This document shows positions 46,692-55,254 of a DNA stretch of 64,000 bases, one piece after another. Within the stretch, counting starts at the first letter, position 1. The number at the start of each line of letters is the position of its first letter. Below the pieces are notes generated by a model, which saw only the letters and a list, made by a program, of their open reading frames with translations, did no database searches and was not told where the DNA came from. Both the position numbers and the translations under genes were made by a program. Source of the DNA: Micromonospora carbonacea (lineage in GTDB: Bacteria; Actinomycetota; Actinomycetes; Mycobacteriales; Micromonosporaceae); assembly GCF_014205165.1 (NCBI RefSeq), contig NZ_JACHMZ010000001.1:2192501-2256500 (forward strand), read 5' to 3'.

Positions 46692-47696
46692 TCAGCGGCG
46701 GGGACCGCACGGGTGGCGGCCGGCTTCCGGTTGCTGCTGGGTGAGGGGAGCCGGTCGTGGGGGTGGTGACGGTGGTGGGGTGTCGAAGATCAGGGTGGCG
46801 GTGACGAGTCGGTGGTCGGAGGGGTAGGGCTGTCGTGCTGGGACGTGGACTCGGTAGCTGTCGGGGTCGACGTGGGGGCGCATGGTGTCGTTGGCGAGGA
46901 GCCAGTCGATGAGCAGGCCGCCGCCGACGTCGATGCCGTCGTTGACGGTGGGGAGCAGAGGCATCTGTGGGTTGGCGGTCCGGGCGAGTTCGGCGAGGGC
47001 GTGGAAGCCGCATCCGTCGGTGCGGTGGTGGGTTTCGGGGTCCCAGCGTCCGATGAGGTGGTCGACGGCGTCGGTGTCGGCGGTCCAGGTGCCGTCGGGG
47101 TGTCGGCGCGCTTTCTGGGCGCGGGCGCGGTGGCCGGCGGCTGCCCAGTCGCGTTGGGGGAGGTGGGGGCCGGAGGCGGTGCTGTTGAGGTCGCCTCCGA
47201 CGATGACGGGCATGTCGGTGGTGCCGTAGCGGTCGAGCAGGGCGGCCTGTTGGCGGCGGCGGATGCCGCAGTGGGGGTCCCAGTGGGCGACGGCTGCGGC
47301 GAAGGTGGTGCGGCTGTCGGGGGTGCCGGGTGCGCCGGTGTCGCGGATCGCGAAGACGGCGATGTTGCGCTTGTCGGCGAAGACGTGCGGGTCGGCGGGG
47401 GCGGGCCAGGAGCGCAGGGTCAGCAGCGTCGGGTCGTAGAGGATGGCGGGTGGCATGGGGCCGTGTGGGTCGTGGCCGAGCACGCCGACGTAGGGGCGGT
47501 CGAACCGGTCGGCGAGGAGTTCTGCGGCGTGGTGCAGGGGGCGTTGGCCGTTCTCGTGCCAGGTCTTGGCCTCGCAGAGCAGGATCAGTGCGGGCGGGGC
47601 CTGCACGTCGTGGAAGGCGTCCACGAGGGGGCGTAGGTTGCGTTGGCCGTGGCGGAGGCCGCCGGCTTCGAAGTTGAACAACGCGACGGGGATCAT
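46692..47696 (-). CDS. Endonuclease/exonuclease/phosphatase family protein
   Basis: 334 aa, ATG at 47696 overlapping the helicase stop (ATGA), so it is translationally coupled. EEP-fold landmarks: ALFNFEAGGL (N-terminal Asn), LLCEAKTW (metal-binding Glu), VIVGGDLNSTAS (Asp/Asn pair) and YPSDHRLVTATLIF (final Asp-His). The last 25 residues are Pro-rich. Members hydrolyse phosphodiesters in DNA, RNA or other substrates. Pairing with a helicase suggests nucleic acid as substrate; this is inference. Confidence 0.88.
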   Translation of the reverse strand: MIPVALFNFEAGGLRHGQRNLRPLVDAFHDVQAPPALILLCEAKTWHENGQRPLHHAAELLADRFDRPYVGVLGHDPHGPMPPAILYDPTLLTLRSWPAPADPHVFADKRNIAVFAIRDTGAPGTPDSRTTFAAAVAHWDPHCGIRRRQQAALLDRYGTTDMPVIVGGDLNSTASGPHLPQRDWAAAGHRARAQKARRHPDGTWTADTDAVDHLIGRWDPETHHRTDGCGFHALAELARTANPQMPLLPTVNDGIDVGGGLLIDWLLANDTMRPHVDPDSYRVHVPARQPYPSDHRLVTATLIFDTPPPSPPPRPAPLTQQQPEAGRHPCGPRR

Positions 47697-50299
47697 GGTT
47701 GCTCCGTGGGTGGGGTGCTCTGGTGGGCAGGCGTGGGGCCTGCTGGGGGCGGGTCCGGGGTGCTAGCCCGGCGACGGGCGGTGACCTGGCGGGTACGGGC
47801 CCCGCCGGAGGGGATCTCCCACTGCATGCCGATGGCATCGAGCGCGGCGATCTGCCGGTCGGTCAGGGTGCCGGCGCGACGGGCGGCACGTTGCTTGCTG
47901 AGCCATTTCGCCAGGTCCACGCCGGGGCCGTCGTGGCCCTTGCGGGGATGTAGATGGCCTTCGCGCTGGTAGTAGGCGGTGGCCGCTGCGAGGTTGCGCT
48001 GCCAGGCGGCCTCGCGGAGGGACCAGTGGATGCCCAGTGCTTCCAGGGCGCGGGCCCGCTCGGCACTGAGGGCCCCCTTCTGGTGGTCGACGCGTCGGGC
48101 GGAGAGCCAACGGTAGAGGTCGATGCCGTTGACGGTGTGGCCGAAGGGAACGTCGAGGTGGCCGTGTTCGGCGTGGAACCGGCGGGCGGCGGCGTACCCG
48201 TCGTGGTGGGCTGCTCGGATGCTCCAGTCGATGCCCAGGGCGTCGAGGTCGGCGACCCGGTCGGTGGGCAGGGTGCCGGCGCGGCGGGCCGCGCGTTGCT
48301 GCCACAGCCAGGTGTAGAGGTCGAACCCGTCGAGGACGTGGCCGTGGGGGACGTGCAGGTGTCCGTGCTCGGCGTGGAACCGTCGCGCGTAGGTGAGCCC
48401 GCGGGCCCAGATTCCTTCCCGGGGTTCCCAGTGGAAGCCGAGCGCGTTCAGGTAATCGACGCGGTCCTGGGCCAGGCGGCCGGCCTTATGGTCGGCGCGC
48501 TGCCGGAAGACCCACCGGTCGAGGCGGACCCCATGCCGGAGGTGACCGGTCGGAACCCGGGTGTGGCCGTGGTCGGCGTGGAAGTCGCGCAGGGCACCGT
48601 AGCCGACCATCCAGTCGGGGGTGGTCTCCTCCAGCACCCGCACCGTCAGGTGCCGCAGCAACTGCTCGGACGCGTATCCGTCGGGCAGGCGGACCAGCAG
48701 CCGCGGCGGCAACTCCGCGGCCCCGGTGCCGGTGTGGGCGCGTTGGAGGTCGAGGTCGGCCGCCAGAGCGCTGTCGTGGGCCCGCAACGCCCGCAGCGTC
48801 TGCAGCAGGGTCGCCCAGCGGGTCATGGTCCCGGTCAGGTCGGAGGTCATGTCGGCGGGGTCGTCCGGCAGCAGCACCGGAAGCAGGATGGTGGCGATGC
48901 CGGACCCGGCCGGATTGCGGCGCACCGCCCGCCCCACCACCTGGACGACGTCCACGGGGGATTCCTTCGGTGCGGTGAGCACGATCGCGTCCACGGCGGG
49001 CACGTCCACGCCCTCGCCCAGGCACCGCGCGTTGGACAGCACCGTCCATCCGTCCTCGGGCGGGTCGGCCAGCCGTCGCAGGTGCAGGCGCCGCTGGGTG
49101 ATGCTCTGGGTGCCGTCGACGTGTCCCACCGTCAGCCGGCCCTTCGGCCGTTCGCCGGCAGGCAGCGACTGCACGGCGGCCGGCAGTGTGCGGGCGAACT
49201 CCCGGCTGGCCTGCACCCGGGGCGTGAACACCAATATCCGCCGGAGACCGAACTCCGCCGCGGCCCGGATCAGGGCGGTCTGCACCACCACCGTCCGCAA
49301 CGGCGCGGCCCGCGCATCGACCACCGCGGCCGGGTCCAGATCCCGCAGCATCTCCAACGCCTGCGCGGACGTGACCCCGATGGCGAGGACCCGGTAGTCG
49401 TCCAGCCAGCCGTCACTGATGGCCTGCGCGAACGAGTACGTGTAGCAGACGGGCCCGAACACCGCCGTCTCATCCATCGACAGCACGTCGTCACCGTCGC
49501 CGCCGGTGCGGAGCCTGGCCGGCAGCAGCCGGGGCGTGGCCGACATGTACAGCCGCCGCCGCGCCGGCAGATGCTCGTCACGGTGCACCAGCGCACCGTG
49601 CTTGCCCGCCCAACCGGCCGTGTGGTGCGCCTCGTCCACGATCAGCAGGTCGGCGGCCACCCCGGCGACGTTCAGGCCCCTGCCCACGGTGTCCGCCGAC
49701 CGGTGCGTGACCAGCACCAGACTCAACCCCGACGCCGCATCGTGCTGCCTCGCCCACCCGGCGATCTGCGCCGCGTCGGTGGTCACCGGGCAGGTCAGGT
49801 CCACCACCCGCACCGCTTCGTCGGCGACACCGCCGTCGCCGCACACCGCCAGCACCCGGGCGGCCGCACCCGCCCGGACCCACACGTTCAATGTCTGGGC
49901 CAGCAGGGTCAGCGACGGCACGGCCACCACCACCAGCCCTGAGGGACACAGCCGGACCCCCGCGTGCACAGCCACGATCGACTTCCCGCTGCCGCAGGCC
50001 GCCCGTACCTGACCACGTCCGCCGTCCGTCAGCGCCGCGACCACCGCGTCGACGGCCTCCCGCTGGTAGCCGCGCAGCGTCGGCATCGGCGTCATCAGCG
50101 GGTACGCCGGTCGACGCGCGACAGCCGGCCGTGCGCGGCGGACGGCGCACAGGCCGAGGCGGACCGGAGGACTGCGTGGTGGAGACGCCGGGGGTGGGAA
50201 AGCAAGGGTGTGCTCCTGGATCAGGGTGGGTGGGGCGGCGGCTGTCGACGTCGACTCGTTCGCCTGGAGAGACCGGTCATCCGGTGTCGGGTTGGACAT
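47693..50299 (-). CDS. DEAD/DEAH-box helicase with helicase-associated repeats
   Basis: 868 aa from ATG 50299; conserved sequence begins only at residue 69 (MTPMPTLRGYQREAVDAVVA), so ATG 50095 may be the true start. SF2 motifs: Q/I region RAACGSGKSIVAVHAG, II LIVDEAHHTAGW, III YMSATPRLLP, V/VI NARCLGEGVDVPAVDAIVL and VVQVVGRAVRRNP. Residues about 560-840 hold four helicase-associated (HA) repeats, each with a W-x-x-x-L...F-H-x-E-H-G-H-L-x-V-P pattern (FHAEHGHLHVPHGHVLDG, FHAEHGHLDVPFGHTVNG). HA repeats bind nucleic acid in large actinobacterial helicases. It forms a two-gene unit with the EEP gene. Confidence 0.88.
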   Translation of the reverse strand: MSNPTPDDRSLQANESTSTAAAPPTLIQEHTLAFPPPASPPRSPPVRLGLCAVRRARPAVARRPAYPLMTPMPTLRGYQREAVDAVVAALTDGGRGQVRAACGSGKSIVAVHAGVRLCPSGLVVVAVPSLTLLAQTLNVWVRAGAAARVLAVCGDGGVADEAVRVVDLTCPVTTDAAQIAGWARQHDAASGLSLVLVTHRSADTVGRGLNVAGVAADLLIVDEAHHTAGWAGKHGALVHRDEHLPARRRLYMSATPRLLPARLRTGGDGDDVLSMDETAVFGPVCYTYSFAQAISDGWLDDYRVLAIGVTSAQALEMLRDLDPAAVVDARAAPLRTVVVQTALIRAAAEFGLRRILVFTPRVQASREFARTLPAAVQSLPAGERPKGRLTVGHVDGTQSITQRRLHLRRLADPPEDGWTVLSNARCLGEGVDVPAVDAIVLTAPKESPVDVVQVVGRAVRRNPAGSGIATILLPVLLPDDPADMTSDLTGTMTRWATLLQTLRALRAHDSALAADLDLQRAHTGTGAAELPPRLLVRLPDGYASEQLLRHLTVRVLEETTPDWMVGYGALRDFHADHGHTRVPTGHLRHGVRLDRWVFRQRADHKAGRLAQDRVDYLNALGFHWEPREGIWARGLTYARRFHAEHGHLHVPHGHVLDGFDLYTWLWQQRAARRAGTLPTDRVADLDALGIDWSIRAAHHDGYAAARRFHAEHGHLDVPFGHTVNGIDLYRWLSARRVDHQKGALSAERARALEALGIHWSLREAAWQRNLAAATAYYQREGHLHPRKGHDGPGVDLAKWLSKQRAARRAGTLTDRQIAALDAIGMQWEIPSGGARTRQVTARRRASTPDPPPAGPTPAHQSTPPTEQP

Positions 50300-50395
50300 C
50301 CCACAGGGGAAGCGGAGCCCGAGCGCGTCGAGGGGCGGTGGAGGCGTGGCCGGAATGCCTCGGGGCCGGGCGGCCGCGAGGAGGTGGACGCGGTG

Positions 50396-51607
50396 TCACC
50401 GCAGCGGGGCCGCCTTGCGGCGCGTGGTGGTGTCCTCCCGTCGGGAGAACCTGGTGCCGCCGGTTGGTTCTACGGCGGGTGAAGTGGGGCGGGTGAAGGT
50501 TTCGGCGAGGTGGAGGTGGTCGGCGGGGATACCGGCGAGGGGGAGTCGGTGGCGGGCGTGGTCGATGAGTGCGGGTGGGCCGGCGACGTGGACGTGGTGG
50601 CTGGGCCGGTAGTGGTCGAGGACGGCGGTGAGCACGTCACCCTGGGCGGCCGGGTCGACGAGGGGGTCGTCGGTGAAGGTGGGTCTGATGGTCAGCCACT
50701 CGTGGTGAGTCGTCTGGAGGGTGTCGAGGGTGATGCTGTCGTAGAGGTCTTCGAGGGTGCGGGCACCGACGATGAGGGTGACCCGCCGCTGCCGGCCGTT
50801 GGCGGCGCCGGTGGTGGTGAGGTGCTCGACGATGGCGCGAAGGGGCGCCAGGCCGGTGCCGCCAGCGGCGAGGAGAAGGTCACCGTGGTGGTCGGGGTCG
50901 AGGGTGAGTCCGGCGTGGTAGGGCGGGCCGAGCCACACGTACTCCCCGACGGCGGCGTGGTGGGTGAGAAGCGGTGAGACGGGTCCGTCGGGGACAGCGC
51001 GGACGTGGAGCTCGATGGTGCCGTCGGGGCGGGGTGCGTTGGCGGGGGAGTACCACCTCCAAGTGCCGGGTCGGTGGGGTGTGGTGACGGGGAGGGCCTG
51101 GCCGGGTTCGTAGTGCAGGCGGCGGCGGGGACGCAGGGTGAGCACAGTGGTGGTGTCGGTTGCCGGGTCGCGGCCGATGATCTGCGCGGGGGTCCACGGG
51201 AGTGTGGTGGTGAGGCGGTGGGCGGCGCGGTGGATGAGGCTGAGGACGTGGTGGCCGTGACGGCGCCACTGTTCGGCGATCGTGGACGTCCAAGTGGTGG
51301 GCGCGTAGCGGACGATGGTGGCGGTGAGGGCGTCAACGAGCGTCTGGTGGTGGTAGGGCTGCAGGCCCAGGTGCCGGTAGGTGGGGGCGAACGCGGCGAG
51401 CAGGGCGGTGCGCCCCGCGTGGTTGTCACCACCGGCGATCAGGTGACCGACGGTGGCCAGGAACGTTTGTGCATCACGTTCGGGCAGCAGCCTCATCCGT
51501 CGGTCAGCCAGGAGGGACGAGAAGTGGTCGGTGGCGCGGCGCAGGTGGGGTGTGACGTCGGCCCAGGATGCGCGGAGGTCGGCTGGATAGGCGGCGGGCG
51601 GTGTCAC
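50396..51607 (-). CDS. Flavohemoglobin-like oxidoreductase
   Basis: 403 aa, ATG at 51607. N-terminal part (residues 1-135) is a globin fold: ATDHFSSLLADRRMRLLPER in the A-B region, then HLGLQPYHHQTLVDALTATI, where the His of PYHH is the likely proximal F8 ligand. The reductase part follows: FAD-binding RRRLHYEPGQALPVT and WRWYSPANAP, NAD-binding LLLAAGGTGLAPLRAIVEHL and a C-terminal VHVAGPPALI. Flavohemoglobins turn NO into nitrate with O2 and NAD(P)H. The globin is divergent, so the NO role is tentative. A direct repeat lies just upstream. Confidence 0.8.
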   Translation of the reverse strand: MTPPAAYPADLRASWADVTPHLRRATDHFSSLLADRRMRLLPERDAQTFLATVGHLIAGGDNHAGRTALLAAFAPTYRHLGLQPYHHQTLVDALTATIVRYAPTTWTSTIAEQWRRHGHHVLSLIHRAAHRLTTTLPWTPAQIIGRDPATDTTTVLTLRPRRRLHYEPGQALPVTTPHRPGTWRWYSPANAPRPDGTIELHVRAVPDGPVSPLLTHHAAVGEYVWLGPPYHAGLTLDPDHHGDLLLAAGGTGLAPLRAIVEHLTTTGAANGRQRRVTLIVGARTLEDLYDSITLDTLQTTHHEWLTIRPTFTDDPLVDPAAQGDVLTAVLDHYRPSHHVHVAGPPALIDHARHRLPLAGIPADHLHLAETFTRPTSPAVEPTGGTRFSRREDTTTRRKAAPLR

Positions 51608-51645
51608 GAGACCGGCTCCTTGGCGCTGATCGGAATGCTGGGTCG

Positions 51646-51681
51646 GTGGCGTGGTAGCCGTAAGTGGCGTGGTAGCCGTAA
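51646..51681. repeat. Perfect 18-bp tandem duplication before the flavohemoglobin-like gene
   Basis: GTGGCGTGGTAGCCGTAA occurs twice head to tail (51646-51663, 51664-51681). Its near edge is 38 bp from the ATG at 51607. It could be a paired regulator site or a recent slippage event. Confidence 0.75.
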
Positions 51682-51812
51682 GGGCGCGTGTCGCTGGCGG
51701 TGACGCGTCGTGGTCCTTCCAGCGGGCAGGGCGGCTCGGCAGCCGGTGATGTTGCGGCGGCTGCGGGACGGACTGATCACCGCCGTTCCCCGGGGGACGG
51801 TGAGAGAGCGGG

Positions 51813-52493
51813 TCAGCGGTAGGTGGCGGTGGCGAGGTCGCCGATGCTGGCGTCGACCGCGGCGGTGATGTCCCGTACGGGTCGGTGGTGCTGGTTGGCG
51901 ATGGTGGTGAGGCGTGTGGTCAGGGTGGTGGGGTCGTTGTCGAGGTACAGGTGGGTGGTCAGGCCGAGGACGGCGACGAGGCCGGCGAGTGCGGCGGTGT
52001 GGTCGTTGGGTTGTTCGCGACCCTGGGCGAGGTAGCAGAGTCGGGCGCGGGGCACGACGGACCACTTGCAGTGGGTGGGTAGGTAGGTGTGGCGGTGGGT
52101 GATGCCGGCGAGGCGTCGTTGGCGGTGTGGGCGCAGGATTCCGGTGGCGACGAGTCCGGCGCGGGTGCGGTCGTAGAGGTCGACGGCGAAGTGCCGCAGC
52201 CAGGTCCGCAGGGGTGGGGCGGTGCGGGTGGGGTGCAGTGAGGTGAGGGCGGCGTCGGCGATGAGGTCGCCGACGGGTCGGTCGGTGCGCAGGCGCAGCC
52301 GTTGGCCGGGCACGGGGCTGGTGGGGTCGGGTGGGTCGACGGTGACCCGTGCGGCGAGGTGCAGGTCGATCAGGACGGCGCCGGCGAGGCCGAGGGCGAG
52401 GGCCCGGCGGTGTACGTGCAGGCGGCCGGTGTCGTCGTCGTGGGCGAGCATGAACAGCTCGTCGCGCAGCGGCAGGTGGGGGATCGTGGTCAC
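51813..52493 (-). CDS. GPP34 (GOLPH3/VPS74-like) family protein
   Basis: 226 aa, GTG at 52493 with AGGAG 8 bases upstream. It opens with the family block LPLRDELFMLAHDDDTGRLH followed by ALALGLAGAVLIDLHLAARV, then a basic helix and HTYLPTHCKW. Eukaryotic GOLPH3 binds PI4P and retains Golgi glycosyltransferases; the many actinobacterial copies are of unknown function. It is 10 bp from the upstream acetamidase stop, so co-transcribed. Confidence 0.88.
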   Translation of the reverse strand: MTTIPHLPLRDELFMLAHDDDTGRLHVHRRALALGLAGAVLIDLHLAARVTVDPPDPTSPVPGQRLRLRTDRPVGDLIADAALTSLHPTRTAPPLRTWLRHFAVDLYDRTRAGLVATGILRPHRQRRLAGITHRHTYLPTHCKWSVVPRARLCYLAQGREQPNDHTAALAGLVAVLGLTTHLYLDNDPTTLTTRLTTIANQHHRPVRDITAAVDASIGDLATATYR

Positions 52494-52503
52494 TGGTCGG
52501 CTC

Positions 52504-53517
52504 CTACCGTGTTTCGGCGGCGAGCCGCCGTAGCCGGCGGTGCGCGTCCTGGTAGGCGTGCGCGGGTGTGGGGAGCAGGGCTTTGTCGATGGCGGCGAGG
52601 ATCGTGTAGTTGGGGTCGCAGACGTTGCCGACGGGTGCGCGGCCGGCCTGGGACACGAGTTGGTAGGCGTCGAGGGTGTCCAGGCCGGTCAGGGTGCTGG
52701 TCCAGCCGACGAGGTCGTGGTGGGCGATGCGGTAGGCGTCCTCCAGGGGGCGGGCGCAGCCGACCGACATGAGTGAGGTGTCGGTCTCCAGCCGCGGCCA
52801 GGGTGTCGTCACGCCTTTGACGACCTCGACGAGGAGGGTGGTGACGGTGGCGATCTCCACGGCGGCGCCGCAGGCCTCGCCTTCGCCCTGGCGGGCGTGT
52901 CCGTCGCCGAGGGCGAGCATCGCCCCGTGCACGTTGACCCCGAGGAAGAGGGTGACACCGGCGCGTAGCTGCGGGGTGTCGAGGTTCCCGCCGTGGGAGT
53001 CGGGCACGAGCGTGGAGCGGGCCTCGAATCCTGTGGGTGCGACGCCGATCGTGCCGATCATCGGCTCCAGTGGCAGATTCACCGTGTGGTCGCTGCTCGT
53101 GGCCTGGAACCGTACGGTGCGGGCCTGCTGGTCGATCCCGTACACCCACACCCGTTCGGGCAGCGGGGGTTGCAGGGTGGCGGTGCGGGAGGTCGAGGTC
53201 AGCGCCCCGAAGTGCGGGAACGTCGTCGACACCCCCCAGTCCGTGGCGGGGGTGATCGCGGCGATGTGCACGGCGAGGGTGTCGCCGGGCTCGGCGTCCT
53301 CGACGAAGAACGGCCCGGACACCGGGTTCAGGTACGGCATGCGGCACACCCGCGACGGCAGGTCCGCCGGGCCCCGCACCAGCCCACCGAAGCAGTCCTG
53401 CGTGAACACCTCCAGCACGTCCCCGCAGCGGACGTGGGCGACGGGCAGACGCGCGCCGAAGGTGTGCGCCAGTTCCCCCGGGCCCGGCCGGTACACGATC
53501 CGGTCCATGCCGGTCAC
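52504..53517 (-). CDS. Acetamidase/formamidase family protein
   Basis: 337 aa, ATG at 53517 overlapping the permease stop by 4 bp. FmdA/AmdA features: N-terminal metal and fold residues in GDVLEVFTQDCFGG, PEPGD-like EDAEPGDTLAVHI, PMIGTIGVAP, HGGNLDTPQLRAG and VNVHGAMLALGDGHARQGEG. The family hydrolyses short amides to ammonia and acid. It follows an amino acid/amine permease, so uptake plus amide breakdown for nitrogen is plausible. Confidence 0.9.
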   Translation of the reverse strand: MTGMDRIVYRPGPGELAHTFGARLPVAHVRCGDVLEVFTQDCFGGLVRGPADLPSRVCRMPYLNPVSGPFFVEDAEPGDTLAVHIAAITPATDWGVSTTFPHFGALTSTSRTATLQPPLPERVWVYGIDQQARTVRFQATSSDHTVNLPLEPMIGTIGVAPTGFEARSTLVPDSHGGNLDTPQLRAGVTLFLGVNVHGAMLALGDGHARQGEGEACGAAVEIATVTTLLVEVVKGVTTPWPRLETDTSLMSVGCARPLEDAYRIAHHDLVGWTSTLTGLDTLDAYQLVSQAGRAPVGNVCDPNYTILAAIDKALLPTPAHAYQDAHRRLRRLAAETR

Positions 53518-54920
53518 ACCCGCTCCAGGTCACTGCCGGCCGGGCGGGCCGGCACCAGGCCGGACAGCACGGGACGCCGACCGGTGGCGTACAGGCAGGC
53601 GAGGACCACCAGCCCCACCGCGAGCCACGCCAACCCGGCCCGCTGGGCGGCGATGTTCGCATGCACCACCACGTAGGCCAGGACCGTGAAGCCCAGCACC
53701 GGCATGACCAGGTGCGCCCACCAGTTACGGCTACGCCGACGGACGAGGTGGTGCACCACCACCGACACGTGCAACACCAGGAACGCCACCATCGCCCCGA
53801 AGTTGACCAGCGACGACAACACCGTCACCCCGTCCGCCCGACCCGCCATGTACAAGCCCAGCACCAGGGACACCACACCGGTGAGCAGGGTCGCGTTGAC
53901 CGGCACACCCCGCCGGGGCGACACCCGCGCCAGGAACCCGGGCAACTGCCGGTCCCGCGCCATGGCGTAGAGCAGCCGGCTCGTCGCGACCTGAGCCACC
54001 ATCGAGTTCGGCAACCCCCACGCGACCGCCGTCGCCACCGCGCACACCGTCGCCAACCAACCCTCGCCCGCGACCCGCGCCACGTCGTAGAACGCCGTCC
54101 CCGCCGGATCACCCTCGGCCAACAGCCGGCCCGGGTCGGCGACGAGCATCGCCGCCAGCCACGTCTGCCCGACGAACAACACCCCCGCCAGGATCAGGAC
54201 CGCCGCCATCGCCCGCCCGACCTGCCGGGGCCCGCCCCTGCTCTCCTCGGCGAGCATGGAGATGCCGTCGAACCCCAGGAACGACAACACCGCGATCGAC
54301 ACCGCCCCGGCCACCACCGACCAGCCGAACGTGTCGGAGTCGTAGAACGCCCCCCAGCTCAACCGGCCCTTGCCCGCGGCGAGGGCACCGGCCGCGACGA
54401 CCAGGAACACCGCCAACACCAGCAGCTCACCGACCAGCATGACCCGCGTGACCAACGCCGTCATCCGGATCCCGACCGAGTTGACCACCGTGTTCACCAC
54501 CACGAAGCCCAGCAGCCAACACCACACCGGCACCGACGGCACACTCGCGTGCATCGCCACCGACGCCACCAGATACAACAGGCCCGGCACCAGCACGTAG
54601 TCCAGCAGGATCACCCACCCCGCCAGGAACCCCACCGGCGCGCCGATCCCACGCCCCGCGTAGTTGTAGACGCTGCCCGACATCGGAAACGCCCGCACCA
54701 TCTGCGCGTACGAGAACGCGGTGAACACCAACGCCACCACACCCACCACGTACGCCAACGCCACCATCCCACCCGACCCCGCGTACACACTCCCGAAGAT
54801 CGCCATCGGCGCGATCGGCACCATGTACACCAGCCCGTACGCCACCAGATCCCGGAACCTCAGCCCTCTGGCCAGTTCCTGCCGATAGCCGTAGCGGCCC
54901 AACTCGTTCTGCTCATGCAT
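53514..54920 (-). CDS. APC family permease
   Basis: 468 aa, ATG at 54920. About twelve membrane helices; the substrate loop of the first helix is VYMVPIAPMAIFGSVYAGSG and the amphipathic region YAQMVRAFPMSGSVYNYAGR is a standard APC-superfamily signature. It is the first gene of the leftward array and couples to the acetamidase by an ATGA overlap. Predicted to import an amino acid or amide across the cytoplasmic membrane. Confidence 0.92.
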   Translation of the reverse strand: MHEQNELGRYGYRQELARGLRFRDLVAYGLVYMVPIAPMAIFGSVYAGSGGMVALAYVVGVVALVFTAFSYAQMVRAFPMSGSVYNYAGRGIGAPVGFLAGWVILLDYVLVPGLLYLVASVAMHASVPSVPVWCWLLGFVVVNTVVNSVGIRMTALVTRVMLVGELLVLAVFLVVAAGALAAGKGRLSWGAFYDSDTFGWSVVAGAVSIAVLSFLGFDGISMLAEESRGGPRQVGRAMAAVLILAGVLFVGQTWLAAMLVADPGRLLAEGDPAGTAFYDVARVAGEGWLATVCAVATAVAWGLPNSMVAQVATSRLLYAMARDRQLPGFLARVSPRRGVPVNATLLTGVVSLVLGLYMAGRADGVTVLSSLVNFGAMVAFLVLHVSVVVHHLVRRRSRNWWAHLVMPVLGFTVLAYVVVHANIAAQRAGLAWLAVGLVVLACLYATGRRPVLSGLVPARPAGSDLERV

Positions 54921-55254
54921 CAGCGAGCCTCTCCATGTCGATCAACTGGCGTGTGCCCGACGTCGTGCGCCGGTCATGGTCGAGCGGTCTGTGGTGCGCC
55001 GCCGTCATCGCCTGCCGCCGGAGGTTGTGGAGGGGGCCACCGTCGGAAGCAGGTGCCGTGAGCAGGCGTTCCGCGTCGTGTTCGAGGGTGCCGTCCGCAG
55101 CGGGGAAGATCGACCCCAGCTGGTGGGGACCTTCGACCTACCGTTACTCCCCGGATCACGGGGAGTAGCGTGTCGATGGCTTCCGTCACGGCGACGGTGA
55201 TCGCTAACGTGCTACCGACGGTCGGCCTGGTGGCGGTCACTTTCGGAGGCAGGG
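54921..55254. other. Divergent intergenic region, permease / HTH regulator
   Basis: 334 bp with no convincing gene; the largest frame (54976-55200) has an Arg/Val-rich sequence without domain signs. It must hold promoters for both the leftward array and the rightward regulator. The hairpin at 55145-55167 is the only clear element. Confidence 0.55.
55145..55167. promoter_or_regulatory. Inverted repeat upstream of the HTH regulator
   Basis: TACTCCCCG-GATCA-CGGGGAGTA, perfect 9-bp arms with a 5-base centre, 88 bp before the ATG at 55255. It is a candidate operator for the regulator itself or a small terminator of leftover transcription. Confidence 0.5.

Noticed and set aside
54976..55200. Rightward ORF in the permease/regulator gap
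   Set aside because: No RBS or domain, and it spans the likely operator hairpin.
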